From positions 186,001 to 250,000 of the forward strand of contig JAUIAD010000002.1 in assembly GCA_030425685.1 (NCBI GenBank): DNA of 64,000 bases, written 5' to 3'. Made by a program: the position numbers and the translations under genes. This DNA is from Gammaproteobacteria bacterium (GTDB lineage: Bacteria > Pseudomonadota > Gammaproteobacteria > Coxiellales > Coxiellaceae). The notes beneath the pieces are model-generated. The model ran no database searches. It was not told the origin of the DNA and was given only the letters and a program-made list of their open reading frames with translations. Numbering within the stretch: position 1 is the stretch's first letter; every line of letters begins with the position of its first letter. Shown here one piece after another: positions 43,945 through 54,484 of the stretch.

Positions 43945-46167
43945 TTGCGATCTGCAGAGCATATCCCCAGCATATCTGCCGGTACCAAACTTACCACCGC
44001 CGCAATTGGATCCTTGCTTGCTTTTTTCTTATTTATATTTATACCTAATTTTCAAAAGACCGTCTTCTTTCATTTTGATATTTATTATCTCGCCTACGGA
44101 TGTATTATTTGCCTTGATGTTAGCTTTTATATTATGAGCCTGGTTATTGCCAGGCGAAGTCAAGAAAACCTACAAAAGAAAGTATTTTATCTGTTTTTTC
44201 TGTCTGGCATAATACGCACCGCACATTTAGTTCTTATGGGCTACCTCAATATTGTCGATTACAATATCAAACAAGACACCACTATGATGAATGTGCTCTA
44301 CTCATTAAGCTTTTTATACCTGTTGTTTGTGTTCTTTGCTTGGTTCTATCTCTTAAGAAATATACATTATCAAAAAACCTCAAGGAAACTGTATATCACC
44401 ATTGCACCTATCGTAATAACCATATTAAGCCTGATTGTTATTGTGTTTTACACGCATGTTAAAACACAAGAAATCTCTTTATCTAATAGTATAAATCTTT
44501 TAACGCTGTTGCTGGGTCTAATTACCTTTTTTGTGCTAATACTCTGTTTGTGCTCCTGCAAAAATATTAATTTCTTTATCCTTACTATTGGTTTTCTCTG
44601 TGGAATTGGTGCTGAGCTTGCTTTTAGTAATCGACAGTGGGTGCATATCTACTACCCCAGCAATATTATCGGGTACCTCGATATTTCGGCCAGTTATTTA
44701 TGGGTGCTTTCTTCTATCTTTATTTTCCGTTCAGCAAAGAAAAACTTAATCCGCTGGTTTAACCCACTCAACTCATTGAGCACCCAAATAGCGTTATGGA
44801 CTGTATCCACAGGCTCGCTGATATTTATTTTTGTCCATACCTATTTTATCTCTATCACCAAAAATATAAATGAAACACTGAATATTATTCACATCAATAT
44901 TAGTATTTATACGTCTTTTCTTATTCTGTCTTCTATTTTAAGCGTTGCCACTTCCTATTATATTACGCAGCAGTTGCGCTTGATGACCTGGAATTTAAGA
45001 CGTTATTCTAAAACACCCAATATTAATATTGGCTATAATGCACCGTTGATTAGAGAGTTCAATATTTTGTATCAATATATTATGCGCTGCTTGAAAAGTA
45101 TTATAGAAAGAAAAAAAAGGGAGAAAATTCTTCTTGATGCAGCAACAAAAGCGGCACATGATATTCGCTCTCCCGTTTCGGTGCTTGATTTTTTAGGGGA
45201 AGAACTACATGAGAAATTAAATGCAGAACAACGAAAATATCTGCATAATTCGATTGAACGTATCGAGGCTATTGCAGATGATCTGCTACATCATCATCGC
45301 GCTCTATCCTTACATGAGAAATATGCTGAAGATAAGCTACAGCCAGTACTTCTTTCACATCTCTTAAAAGAAACTATTCTTGAAAAGAAGCTGGAATATC
45401 ACAACAAGCCTATTACCATAAGTCTATCCATCGAGCATGATAGCTATTGTGAATTCACCAATATTATTCCTGATATCTTTCGCAGATCATTATCGAATTT
45501 AATTAATAATGCCGCGGAAGCTATTAGCAATGAGGGGGCGATCAACTGTTTCCTGAGCTGCAAAGAGAATATCGTCTCTATAGCGATAGAGGATAATGGT
45601 AGCGGCATGTCAAATAGACAGCTTGCAGCCATTAAAAAGGGAGCCATTCAATCAACCAAGCCTAAAGGATCTGGAATAGGGTTAGCGCAAGCAATAAAAG
45701 CGATCAAAAAATGGGATGGTAATCTAAGCATTTCATCAAAAGTAAAATATGGCACGACCATCACCATCACACTACCAACAACAAAACCACCCACTTGGTT
45801 TGTTAAGCAAATTAATATAGCCAAAAATACAAGATTAGTTATTTGTGACGATAATAACAACGACAGGGAGCAGCTAATCAGAAAATTAAGCGGCTGTACC
45901 GCGCCTATCACCGAACTCGATACGGAAGAAAAGGCAAAAGCGTTTATACAGCAAAATAGGCATATTGACGGTTTTTATTTTATTGACCTAGAATTTCCAA
46001 ACAGTAGTGAGTTCGGTATTAACTTAATTAAAAAATTCGAGCTACAATATCAATCGATATTGGTTTCTCATCGCTATGATGCAGCTTTAATTAAAACATG
46101 TGTTGAAAATAATATTAAATTTATCCCTAAATTTTTAATACCATTTATTAAAATTAATGTTAATTAA
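43945..46167 (+). CDS. Multi-TM hybrid sensor histidine kinase with C-terminal receiver
   Basis: The 740 residues start at TTG, 7 nt after GGAGG; no in-frame ATG occurs until residue 64. About ten hydrophobic segments fill residues 15-342. The kinase core follows: phospho-His-405 in AAHDIRSPV, N-box NLINNAAEAI (near 510), G1 DNGSGM, and G2 KGSGIGLAQAI. At about 630-740 a receiver-like domain has DDNNND at its start, the candidate acceptor Asp in FIDLEFP, SH where the usual Ser/Thr stands, and a Lys in IPKF. The signal is unknown. The layout (polytopic sensor, kinase, receiver) recalls autoinducer kinases such as CqsS, but that is only an architectural likeness. Confidence 0.88.
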   Translation: MRSAEHIPSISAGTKLTTAAIGSLLAFFLFIFIPNFQKTVFFHFDIYYLAYGCIICLDVSFYIMSLVIARRSQENLQKKVFYLFFLSGIIRTAHLVLMGYLNIVDYNIKQDTTMMNVLYSLSFLYLLFVFFAWFYLLRNIHYQKTSRKLYITIAPIVITILSLIVIVFYTHVKTQEISLSNSINLLTLLLGLITFFVLILCLCSCKNINFFILTIGFLCGIGAELAFSNRQWVHIYYPSNIIGYLDISASYLWVLSSIFIFRSAKKNLIRWFNPLNSLSTQIALWTVSTGSLIFIFVHTYFISITKNINETLNIIHINISIYTSFLILSSILSVATSYYITQQLRLMTWNLRRYSKTPNINIGYNAPLIREFNILYQYIMRCLKSIIERKKREKILLDAATKAAHDIRSPVSVLDFLGEELHEKLNAEQRKYLHNSIERIEAIADDLLHHHRALSLHEKYAEDKLQPVLLSHLLKETILEKKLEYHNKPITISLSIEHDSYCEFTNIIPDIFRRSLSNLINNAAEAISNEGAINCFLSCKENIVSIAIEDNGSGMSNRQLAAIKKGAIQSTKPKGSGIGLAQAIKAIKKWDGNLSISSKVKYGTTITITLPTTKPPTWFVKQINIAKNTRLVICDDNNNDREQLIRKLSGCTAPITELDTEEKAKAFIQQNRHIDGFYFIDLEFPNSSEFGINLIKKFELQYQSILVSHRYDAALIKTCVENNIKFIPKFLIPFIKINVN

Positions 46168-46174
46168 TTTCAGC

Positions 46175-46396
46175 TTACTTGAGTTTATCAATACACTCTA
46201 ATACGCGATGCAACATGCTTGGTGAGTCACCTACCATATTTTCTTCATCGGCCATAAGAATTTCACGCGCATCAAACTCCCATTGACGCAATACCTCAAG
46301 CTTTTGGTCCTCTGTTAGCTCTGTATCTGACAGCACCTCTTTTGGCACTTTATAGACGCTGCTTGGATCTGCTAGTGCTTTCTCAATGTATGTCAT
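46175..46396 (-). CDS. Small conserved-looking hypothetical protein downstream of pmbA
   Basis: Seventy-three residues from the ATG at 46396, which has GGAG 6 nt upstream; an earlier ATG at 46414 lacks support. The sequence is acidic and helical. Its pattern (YIEKALADPSSVYKVPKEVL, EDQKLEVLRQWEFDAREI) resembles a family of small uncharacterised proteobacterial proteins that I cannot name. It follows pmbA on the same strand after about 110 bp and converges with the sensor kinase gene. Confidence 0.65.
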   Translation of the reverse strand: MTYIEKALADPSSVYKVPKEVLSDTELTEDQKLEVLRQWEFDAREILMADEENMVGDSPSMLHRVLECIDKLK

Positions 46397-46509
46397 GGTA
46401 CTCTCCCCACTCAAGTCATGAGAATTTAATCAAAATATAGCACATTTATTGCGCCAAATAAGGCGGGGGAACTTTAGATATTAGAAATTTTAGTCAAATT
46501 ATTAGAGAG

Positions 46510-47841
46510 TTACCGACCTGCTACGGTCATATTATCAATCCATATTGAGCCGGTATGCAGATTGGTGCGCTTATCGACATCATTGCCTATGGCAACGATA
46601 TTTGCAAACATATCCTTTAAATTGCTGGCAATCGTTACCTCATTGACTGGAAACTGGACTTCGCCGTTCTCAATCCAAAAACCTGCTGCACCACGTGAAT
46701 AAACACCCGTTAGTAGATTAACACCCTGCCCGAGCAATTCTGTTACAAATAAGCCTTGCCCCATTTCTTTAAATAAATCTGATAAGCTATGATCACTATG
46801 CGACACAAATAAATTGAAAACGCCGCCAGCATTTCCAGTTGTTTCCATACCAAGCTTGCGCGCAGAATAACTTCCCAACACATAATTGGTTAATACACCC
46901 TCTTTAATATAATCAAGATCGCTTGTCTTAACGCCTTGGTTGTCAAACGGCGTGCTGCCATAGCCACCCAAAATATGGGGCCGTTGATAAATAGAAACAT
47001 GTTCAGGAAAGATGGTTTTACCTAAATGATCAACTAAAAAAGATGACTTGCGATATAAGCTACCACCACTGATCGCAGAGATAAACCTTCCTAGAAGGCC
47101 CTTCGATAGTTTTGGACTGAAAATAACTGGGCAATTGCGGGTGCTAATTTGCCTTGCCCCCAACCGTTTAACTGTATTTTCTGCTGCTTGCTTTGCTACC
47201 CAATCTATAGCTTGCAAATTACTGGGATCTCGTGCGCAAGTATATTCATAATCACGCTGCATCACTTTGTTTTCTTCAGCCACCAAACTGCAATTAATTT
47301 GATGAAAACTGCTGAGATAACTTCCTGTAAACCCATGGCTATTTGCATAGACTTCAAGTCCGTCATAGGTGCTAACTGTCGCCTCTTCAGTTTGTTTTAT
47401 ACGTGCATCTTGCTTTCTTGCCAAAGTTTCACAGTCAATTGCCATCTTAATGGCTTGATCAGGAGTAATATCCCAGTGGTAGTACAACTGTGGATCTTGA
47501 TAGTCGCTTGCCATTAAAGCAGCATCGGCTAAACCTGAACAGGGGTCTTGATCGGTATATTGAGCAATGACACAGGCTTTATCAATTAAGGCTTTAACTG
47601 CAGCCTCTGAAAAATCTGAGGTGCTTGCTGAACCTGTCCGTTGATCATGGTAAACCGTTAAGGTGAGATCTTTTTCCTGGTGATGTTCTAGCTTTTCAAC
47701 ATCCCCCATGCGAGCACTAACTGAAAAACCAACTTCCGAAGAGGCAGATATTTCAGCTTGATCAATACCACGCTTTTTTACTTGCTCAAGAATATCTTCT
47801 GCTTGCTGCCGCAGCGCTGCAACCTTATTTTTATCTATCAT
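46510..47841 (-). CDS. pmbA: Metalloprotease PmbA/TldE
   Basis: TldE subunit of the TldD/TldE protease that matures some peptides and degrades CcdA-type antitoxins. The 443 residues show the PmbA/TldD pattern, with an N-terminal domain (ISASSEVGFSVSARMGDVEK), GTGNAGG-like TTGNAGGVFNLFV, and the C-terminal VNEVTIASNLKDMFANIVAI. The TldD-type zinc motif is not expected in this subunit and is not seen; no tldD is in the window. The ATG touches the lon stop directly (TAA then ATG), so translation may be coupled. Confidence 0.93.
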   Translation of the reverse strand: MIDKNKVAALRQQAEDILEQVKKRGIDQAEISASSEVGFSVSARMGDVEKLEHHQEKDLTLTVYHDQRTGSASTSDFSEAAVKALIDKACVIAQYTDQDPCSGLADAALMASDYQDPQLYYHWDITPDQAIKMAIDCETLARKQDARIKQTEEATVSTYDGLEVYANSHGFTGSYLSSFHQINCSLVAEENKVMQRDYEYTCARDPSNLQAIDWVAKQAAENTVKRLGARQISTRNCPVIFSPKLSKGLLGRFISAISGGSLYRKSSFLVDHLGKTIFPEHVSIYQRPHILGGYGSTPFDNQGVKTSDLDYIKEGVLTNYVLGSYSARKLGMETTGNAGGVFNLFVSHSDHSLSDLFKEMGQGLFVTELLGQGVNLLTGVYSRGAAGFWIENGEVQFPVNEVTIASNLKDMFANIVAIGNDVDKRTNLHTGSIWIDNMTVAGR

Positions 47842-50283
47842 TTATTTCTTCGATTTCTTTGCTTTTTTCTTTTTCGCTGTTGCCGCTTTCTTTTTGGCAG
47901 GCTTACGTTTTGCAGATTTCTTTTTCTTACCAGGCATTGATTGTAATGCGATTTCTAATACATCATCAATTTTCTTAGCAGGAAAAATTTCTAAATGCTG
48001 CATAATAATTTTAGGAAATTCTTTTAGTTCACGCATATTTTCTTCTGGGACGATAACGCGCTTAATTCCACCTCGTAACGCAGCCAACAGTTTTTCCTTT
48101 AAACCACCAATCGGCAATACATCACCACGCAAGGTAATTTCACCCGTCATGGCCACATCCGCGCAAACGGGGATTTGTGTTACTGCAGAAATAATGGTTG
48201 TACACATGCCAATACCAGCACTAGGGCCGTCTTTTGGTGTTGCACCTTCTGGAACGTGAATATGAAAGTCATTTTCTTGGAAATACTTGTCATTAACACC
48301 GAGCATCTTGGCACGTGAGCGAACCACGGTCATCGCCGCTTGAATAGACTCTTGCATCACATCACCCAGGCGACCGGTCTGTAAGGATTTACCTTTTCCT
48401 GGGACAATTTGCGCCTCGATAGTAAGGAGCTCACCGCCCACTTCTGTCCACGCTAAGCCGGTGACCTGACCTACTTGATCTTCTTCTTCCGCTAAGCCAA
48501 AGCGGAAACGTTTAACACCGAGGTATTTTTCAATATTACGGCGTGTAATAAGGTTAGATTCTTCTTTTTTGCTCTTCTTGTCTTTTTTAGTCGTTAAAAT
48601 TTCTTTAACCACTTTACGGCATAGCTTAGAAATTTCACGCTCTAACGAACGCACACCGGCTTCGCGGGTATAGCGCTGAATAATTTCTAAAATGGCGCCA
48701 TCGGAAATATGAATTTCATCTTTCTTTAAACCATTTTGTTCCATTTGTCGTGGCACTAAATAACACTTGGCGATATTTAGTTTTTCTTCTTCGGTATAAC
48801 CTGGCAAACGGATCACTTCCATACGATCTAACAATGGCCCAGGGATATTCATCGAGTTAGCCGTGGCGATAAACATCACATCGGATAAGTCATAGTCGAC
48901 TTCCATATAATGATCGTTAAAAGTGTCATTTTGTTCTGGGTCTAATACCTCTAGCAAAGCTGACGCTGGGTCACCACGGAAATCCATGGCCATTTTATCG
49001 ACCTCGTCGAGCATAAAGAGCGGATTGCGTACTTCCACTTTTGCCATTTTCTGAATAATTTTACCGGGCAAGGCACCGATATACGTACGTCTATGCCCGC
49101 GGATTTCAGCTTCATCACGAACACCGCCTAGCGAAATACGCACAAACTTGCGGCCGGTTGAATTAGCAATTGATTGGCCTAAAGAGGTTTTACCTACACC
49201 TGGAGGACCAACTAAACACAAAATAGGTCCTTTTAATTTTTTCACGCGCTGTTGCACTGCTAGGTATTCAAGGATACGTTGCTTGACTTCCTTCAAGCCA
49301 TAATGATCCTTCTCTAAGATTTTTTCTGCTTTCTCTAAGTTCTTGCTGACCTTAGAACGGCCCTGCCAAGGCACCTGAATAAGCCAATCCAAATAATTAC
49401 GACTCACGGTGGCTTCGGCCGACATCGGCGGCATCATCTTTAGTTTGTTTAATTCAGTAATCGCCTTTTCGCGCGCCTCTTCTGACATACCTGCCGCTTC
49501 AATGCGATCAAATAGCTGCTTATATTCATCAGCAGGCGTAGATTCATCCATCTCACCTAGCTCTTGCTGAATTGCTTTGATTTTTTCGCTTAAGTAATAT
49601 TGGCGTTGGCTTTTTTCAACCTGTTGTTTAACGCGCCCTTGCACACGCTTTTCAACTTCAACCAGTTCTAACTCTTGCGCTAATAAGGTTTGCAATAGCT
49701 CTAAGCGCGTATGGACTTCTGGTAGCTCCAACACCTTCTGACGTGAGGAAAGCTTAATAGTCATGTGCGCTGCAATACTATCTGCTAAGCGACCTGGCTC
49801 ATGAATATTTTCCAAGGAGGTCAATAGTTCGGGCGGAAGTTTCTTATTAATTTTTACCAGCTGTTCAAACTGGGCTATTGAAGAGCGCATTAGCGCTTCA
49901 ATTTCAGGATCCTCTGGATCGACTTTCTCGTCCATTCTCGTTAAGTCGACAAAATAGGCGTTATCTTGTTTACGCATTTTTGTAAACTTAGCGCGACTAA
50001 CACCTTCAACCAATAGCTTGACCGTACCATCAGGTAAGCGCAAAAGCTGCAAAATAGTCGCAATCGTACCTACCTTATAGATATCTTTTTGCTTCGGTGC
50101 GTCAACGTTCGGATCTTTTTGTGCCACTAAAAAGATTTGCTTGTCTTTATCCATTGCACTTTCAAGTGCCTCTATCGACTCTAAGCGTCCGACAAATAAT
50201 GGAATCACCATATGAGGGAAAACAACCACATCCCTGAGTGGCAGTAAAGGTAAAGAAATTTTCTCTTTTGATAGACTAGTCAT
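47842..50283 (-). CDS. lon: ATP-dependent protease Lon with a lysine-rich C-terminal tail
   Basis: Degrades misfolded and regulatory proteins in the cytoplasm. The 813 residues contain the N-terminal substrate domain (LPLLPLRDVVVFPHMVIPLF), Walker A GPPGVGKTSLGQ, Walker B LFMLDEVDKM, and the protease domain with catalytic Ser in PKDGPSAGIGM and Lys in GGLKEKLLAAL. The last 30 residues are an unusual Lys/Ala/Pro tail (GKKKKSAKRKPAKKK, then more Lys). It resembles a histone H1-like tail and is absent from E. coli Lon. It lies in the tig-clpP-clpX-lon order. Confidence 0.97.
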   Translation of the reverse strand: MTSLSKEKISLPLLPLRDVVVFPHMVIPLFVGRLESIEALESAMDKDKQIFLVAQKDPNVDAPKQKDIYKVGTIATILQLLRLPDGTVKLLVEGVSRAKFTKMRKQDNAYFVDLTRMDEKVDPEDPEIEALMRSSIAQFEQLVKINKKLPPELLTSLENIHEPGRLADSIAAHMTIKLSSRQKVLELPEVHTRLELLQTLLAQELELVEVEKRVQGRVKQQVEKSQRQYYLSEKIKAIQQELGEMDESTPADEYKQLFDRIEAAGMSEEAREKAITELNKLKMMPPMSAEATVSRNYLDWLIQVPWQGRSKVSKNLEKAEKILEKDHYGLKEVKQRILEYLAVQQRVKKLKGPILCLVGPPGVGKTSLGQSIANSTGRKFVRISLGGVRDEAEIRGHRRTYIGALPGKIIQKMAKVEVRNPLFMLDEVDKMAMDFRGDPASALLEVLDPEQNDTFNDHYMEVDYDLSDVMFIATANSMNIPGPLLDRMEVIRLPGYTEEEKLNIAKCYLVPRQMEQNGLKKDEIHISDGAILEIIQRYTREAGVRSLEREISKLCRKVVKEILTTKKDKKSKKEESNLITRRNIEKYLGVKRFRFGLAEEEDQVGQVTGLAWTEVGGELLTIEAQIVPGKGKSLQTGRLGDVMQESIQAAMTVVRSRAKMLGVNDKYFQENDFHIHVPEGATPKDGPSAGIGMCTTIISAVTQIPVCADVAMTGEITLRGDVLPIGGLKEKLLAALRGGIKRVIVPEENMRELKEFPKIIMQHLEIFPAKKIDDVLEIALQSMPGKKKKSAKRKPAKKKAATAKKKKAKKSKK

Positions 50284-50434
50284 TGTACATCCACTGCTGA
50301 TATGAATTTAATTGATGACCACTCGCCCCTACTTCCTCTTCATTAAAAAACATAGCTTATAGCCATCGTGAATTCCACCAAACAGGAAATTTGGGTAGTA
50401 TTAGGCTTATTTTTGACCGTTAAGTGGTCAAATT

Positions 50435-51691
50435 TTACTCTGGAACAGCCTTTTTAACCTGGTCATCATTCTCGTAAATATAAATTGGCTCCGACTTGCC
50501 CTTAATAACATTCTCGTCGATCACCACCTTTTTCAGTCCTTTAATGGAAGGTAACTCATACATCAAATCAAGCAGGGTATGCTCAACAATCGACCGCAAG
50601 CCACGAGCGCCAGATTTCCTTTCGATAGCGCGCTTTGAAATTTCCTCCAGAGCTTCAGCACGAAAGTCGATATCAACGCCCTCGAGCTCAAATAATTTGG
50701 CGTACTGTTTTGTTAAAGCGTTTTTAGGCTCAGTCAGAATAGAAACTAGTGCTTTTTCATCCAACTCATCTAAAACGGCAACAACAGGTAGTCGGCCAAT
50801 AAATTCTGGTATTAAGCCAAACTTGACTAAATCTTCTGGTTCTACATTTTTAATCATATCAGAAGGCTTAGCATCGTCTTTGGATTTCACTTCTGCCGCA
50901 AAACCAATGCCGCTTTTATCGCTACGGCGTTGAATAATTTTATGTAGATCGGCAAAAGCACCACCACAAACAAATAAAATGTTAGAAGTATCAACTTGCA
51001 AATATTCTTGCTGCGGATGCTTGCGACCACCCTGTGGTGGAATCGCTGCCACTGTGCCTTCAATTAGCTTCAATAAAGCTTGCTGAACACCTTCGCCAGA
51101 GACATCGCGCGTTAACGACGGGCTATCTGTTTTGCGGGCAATCTTATCGATTTCATCAATATAGATAATGCCTGTTTTAGCCTTATCGACATCGTAGTTA
51201 CATTTTTGTAAAAGCTTTTGAATAATATTCTCAACATCTTCACCAACATAACCCGCCTCGGTTAAGGTAGTGGCGTCTGCGATCGCAAACGGCACATTAA
51301 GAATCTTAGCTAATGTTTGTGCTAACAAGGTTTTACCAGAACCAGTTGGGCCAATAAGTAAGATATTGCTTTTGCTTAACTCAACATCAGTATCAGCTTC
51401 ATGACTATTCAAGCGTTTATAGTGATTATATACAGCTACTGATAATACTTTCTTTGCAAAGCCCTGCCCAATGACATACTCATCAAGCTGCTCATGAATT
51501 TCTTTAGGGGTGGGGAGTTTTTTATGCGTCTCTACGGCCTGTGCAATCTCTTCCTCACGGATAATATCGTTACACAAATCAACACATTCGTTACAAACAA
51601 AAACGGATGGCCCAGCGATTAATTTTCGGACCTCATGCTGGCTTTTCCCACAAAATGAACAATGCAAAATCTGCGGTTTGTCGTCACTCAT
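50435..51691 (-). CDS. clpX: ATP-dependent Clp protease ATP-binding subunit ClpX
   Basis: AAA+ unfoldase that feeds proteins to ClpP. The 418 residues start with the four-Cys zinc-binding domain ([11 protein letters not shown] and CNECVDLC). Walker [13 protein letters not shown], pore loop GYVGEDV, Walker [12 protein letters not shown] and sensor 2 SGARGLRS follow. clpP lies upstream and lon downstream on the same strand. A short TTTGACC/GGTCAAA inverted repeat (50412-50432) follows the stop. Confidence 0.97.
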   Translation of the reverse strand: MSDDKPQILHCSFCGKSQHEVRKLIAGPSVFVCNECVDLCNDIIREEEIAQAVETHKKLPTPKEIHEQLDEYVIGQGFAKKVLSVAVYNHYKRLNSHEADTDVELSKSNILLIGPTGSGKTLLAQTLAKILNVPFAIADATTLTEAGYVGEDVENIIQKLLQKCNYDVDKAKTGIIYIDEIDKIARKTDSPSLTRDVSGEGVQQALLKLIEGTVAAIPPQGGRKHPQQEYLQVDTSNILFVCGGAFADLHKIIQRRSDKSGIGFAAEVKSKDDAKPSDMIKNVEPEDLVKFGLIPEFIGRLPVVAVLDELDEKALVSILTEPKNALTKQYAKLFELEGVDIDFRAEALEEISKRAIERKSGARGLRSIVEHTLLDLMYELPSIKGLKKVVIDENVIKGKSEPIYIYENDDQVKKAVPE

Positions 51692-51829
51692 AAATATATA
51701 CCTTCAAGTACCCTAACTAACGGTCAGCTGCTCTAGTCTCCATTTAGAGCGCGTCCCTAATTTCTATATATTGGGACACTTACCTCTTATTTCAATGTTA
51801 ACAGCTAGAAGGGAAGGGAAACAACTCCC

Positions 51830-52429
51830 TTATTCCACTGGCACTAGACGATCCGTAAATACGGAATCAATCAGCCCATACTTAACTGCATCATCTGCTG
51901 TCAGAAAGTAGTCTCGATTGGTATCTTGTTCAACGTCTTCAAACTTTTTGCCTGTATGCTTGGCGAGAATCTTATTCAATCTGTCACTAACAAGTTGCGT
52001 TTGCCTAGCATGAATTTGAATATCCGTGCCTTGCCCTTGGTAGCCGCCTAAAACCTGATGAATCATAACCGTAGAGTGAGGCAGCGCATGACGCTTTCCT
52101 GCGGCACCCCCAGCTAACAACAAAGCGCCAGCACTAGCCGCTTGGCCAACACAAAGCGTTCTGACATCTGGTTTAATATATTGCATGGTGTCATACATCG
52201 CTAAAGCCGATGTCACCACGCCTCCTGGGGAGTTAATATAGAGATTAATATCTTTCTTAGGATCTTCAGACTCTAAAAAAAGCATCTGTGCAATAATAAG
52301 ATTAGCCATATTATCTTCTACTTGTCCTGTTAAGAAGATAATGCGGTCTTTTAACAGTCGAGAAAAAATATCAAATGCACGCTCACCTCGCGCACTTTGT
52401 TCGACAACCATAGGGACCAGTGTACTCAT
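51830..52429 (-). CDS. clpP: ATP-dependent Clp protease proteolytic subunit ClpP
   Basis: Serine peptidase that forms the double heptameric chamber of ClpXP. The 199 residues have the catalytic Ser in [15 protein letters not shown], His in [12 protein letters not shown], and Asp in the [18 protein letters not shown] block. It lies in the usual tig-clpP-clpX order, after a hairpin that separates it from tig. Confidence 0.97.
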   Translation of the reverse strand: MSTLVPMVVEQSARGERAFDIFSRLLKDRIIFLTGQVEDNMANLIIAQMLFLESEDPKKDINLYINSPGGVVTSALAMYDTMQYIKPDVRTLCVGQAASAGALLLAGGAAGKRHALPHSTVMIHQVLGGYQGQGTDIQIHARQTQLVSDRLNKILAKHTGKKFEDVEQDTNRDYFLTADDAVKYGLIDSVFTDRLVPVE

Positions 52430-52496
52430 ATTGATATCCTTTCTATTTGTTATTCTTTGTTACTGTTGTGAATAGCCTTTGTAGAGGCCTAATCGC

Positions 52497-52530
52497 AAAA
52501 ACGGGCGCAGTATAAACCTGTGCCCGTTAG
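52497..52530 (-). terminator. Terminator between tig and clpP containing the CCCTAACGGGC motif
   Basis: On the minus strand AACGGGC...GCCCGTT followed by TTTTT forms a stem with one mismatch inside, then CAG/CTG. Its left flank GCACCCTAACGGGCACAGG is identical to the insert in repeat copies A and C. It probably reduces read-through from tig to clpP. Confidence 0.7.
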
Positions 52531-52555
52531 GGTGCGTCCTACATCCTCTGCGATG

Positions 52556-53929
52556 CTATTCAGCTAATTTTTTTTGCTCTTCAGCTTGTTTCTTTGCCTT
52601 TTCTTCTGAATGTTTTAGTGCATCATCATAGCTCATCGCTTTCTCATTAACTTGCACCATTTCAAGCAATTTATCAACTGCCTGATCTTCTAAAACAACA
52701 GATTCAACCTCAGACATCATACGTTGGTTGCTACGATACCAAGTAACGACTTGTGAAGGATCTTCATAAGCAGCAGCAATTTCTTCAATCTTTTGATCAA
52801 CTTTTTCTTGATCAACCTTGATTTCGTATTTCTTAATAACTTCGCCCAACAACAAGCCTAACACAACTCGCTGACGCGCTTGCCCTTCGTAATGATCACG
52901 TGGCAATTCCATTTTAGCGGCTGCTTCTTTCGATACTTGGCCCTGCTCTTGCATATATTGGCGGGTCATATTTTGCAAGTGTTGGATTTCCTGATCAATA
53001 AGTGCATTAGGAACGTCAACTTCATTGGCTTTAACCAACTGGTCTAAAATATCCGCTTTCAATTGTGTCTTAAGAGCACGATCTACTTCACGCGTCATTG
53101 TTTTAGAAATATCTTCACGCAAAGCCGTTAAACCACCTTTAACGCCAACTTTTTCCGCTAATGCATCGTTAACTTCTGGCAACTCAGGGGCAAGAATCTT
53201 GTTAACAGTTACTTTAAAGCTAGCTTCTTTTTTAGCTAAATCTTCGCGTGGATAGTCATCAGGGAACGTTGCTGTGACCTCGCGCGTTTCTTCAACTTTT
53301 GCACCAACAATGCCATCTTCAAAACCAGGAATCATTTGCTTAGAACCTAGCTCCAATTGGAAATCTTTTGCTGAGCCATTCTCAAACGCTTCACCATCAA
53401 GGGTGCCTTCAAAGTCGATATGAACTTTATCACCTTCTTCTGCCGGACGATCAACTTCTTTCCACTCAGCTTGTTGTTTGCGTAATTGCTCTAGCATGTT
53501 GTCGATGTCTTTATCAGCAACCTCAACGGCAATTTTTTCTACGGAAGCATCGCTCAAATCAGCTAAAGTGACTTCTGGATAGACTTCAAAGTCGACAGTG
53601 AATTGTAATGACTCACCCTTTTTGATTTCACCCGGGTTAACCGATGGTGCGCCAGCAATGCGGAATTCATTATTTTCTGGATTTGAGAAAATGTCAGCTA
53701 AACGCTTTTGAATAAGTTCTTGCGCGACTTCTTGCAGGATACCAGCACCATAGCGACGCTCGATCTCTTTTGCAGGCACTTTACCTGGACGAAAACCATC
53801 TATCTTTGCTTTCTTAGCCACTTTCTGTAAGTGAGCTTGAAATGCTGTATTAAATTCTTCCCACGGAATAGTAATATCCAAACGTTTTTTCAGACCTTCT
53901 AGGCTCTGAACCGATGGCATGTCAGACAT
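52556..53929 (-). CDS. tig: Trigger factor
   Basis: Ribosome-bound chaperone and prolyl isomerase that meets nascent chains. The 457 residues from the ATG at 53929 hold the ribosome-binding signature (GFRPGKVPAKEIERRYG), the FKBP domain at about 160-240 (VHIDFEGTLDGEAFENG) and the C-terminal chaperone arms. The frame opens with TTG at 53941, but GGAG 6 nt before the ATG favours MSDMPSVQSL. The C-terminus has a Lys/Glu/Gln-rich tail. It starts the tig-clpP-clpX-lon run. Confidence 0.96.
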   Translation of the reverse strand: MSDMPSVQSLEGLKKRLDITIPWEEFNTAFQAHLQKVAKKAKIDGFRPGKVPAKEIERRYGAGILQEVAQELIQKRLADIFSNPENNEFRIAGAPSVNPGEIKKGESLQFTVDFEVYPEVTLADLSDASVEKIAVEVADKDIDNMLEQLRKQQAEWKEVDRPAEEGDKVHIDFEGTLDGEAFENGSAKDFQLELGSKQMIPGFEDGIVGAKVEETREVTATFPDDYPREDLAKKEASFKVTVNKILAPELPEVNDALAEKVGVKGGLTALREDISKTMTREVDRALKTQLKADILDQLVKANEVDVPNALIDQEIQHLQNMTRQYMQEQGQVSKEAAAKMELPRDHYEGQARQRVVLGLLLGEVIKKYEIKVDQEKVDQKIEEIAAAYEDPSQVVTWYRSNQRMMSEVESVVLEDQAVDKLLEMVQVNEKAMSYDDALKHSEEKAKKQAEEQKKLAE

Positions 53930-54109
53930 GAGTCTCTCCAAAAATACTGTGTATTTTATTCTTTATAGTTACATATTAACAAACTGCACATATATAAAAC
54001 TGCTGATTGCAGCTTCCCCACTTTCTCGACCTCCCTCCCGTGCATAGAAAGGAGAAGAGAACGTTAAGGAAAGACTTTAGTCAAAGCCTTTTCTTAACAG
54101 ATAGTCATT

Positions 54110-54195
<86 letters not shown>

Positions 54196-54484
54196 TAAAA
54201 AGACCAAAAAGTACTTTGAGCACTCATTGGTATTGTCAGCTCTACAGGCCTTATATGTCGGCTATTCGCCGTTAGACTTGTCAAAGTGGGGAACAGTCTA
54301 AATGTATTTTCTAAAGATTTCAATCGCGACTTATACTCCTTGTATAAATGGTAAAGTTTTACACCATTTTGGCGGTCATACTTTTTATATCCCTTGTGTA
54401 AAACTTTCCAGCGCGAGAAGAATTATCTGCTATAGTGGTAATAAGACTGTTTTATTTTACTCTAAATAACAAGGGGTTAGGACC

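Noticed and set aside
43945-46167. Calling the sensor kinase a CqsS/LqsS autoinducer receptor
   Set aside because: Only the general architecture agrees; the ligand-binding helices cannot be matched by eye and no autoinducer synthase is nearby.
50412-50432. TTTGACC/GGTCAAA inverted repeat as a clpX terminator
   Set aside because: The stem is short and followed by A-rich, not T-rich, sequence on the minus strand; it may equally be a chance palindrome or a lon promoter element.
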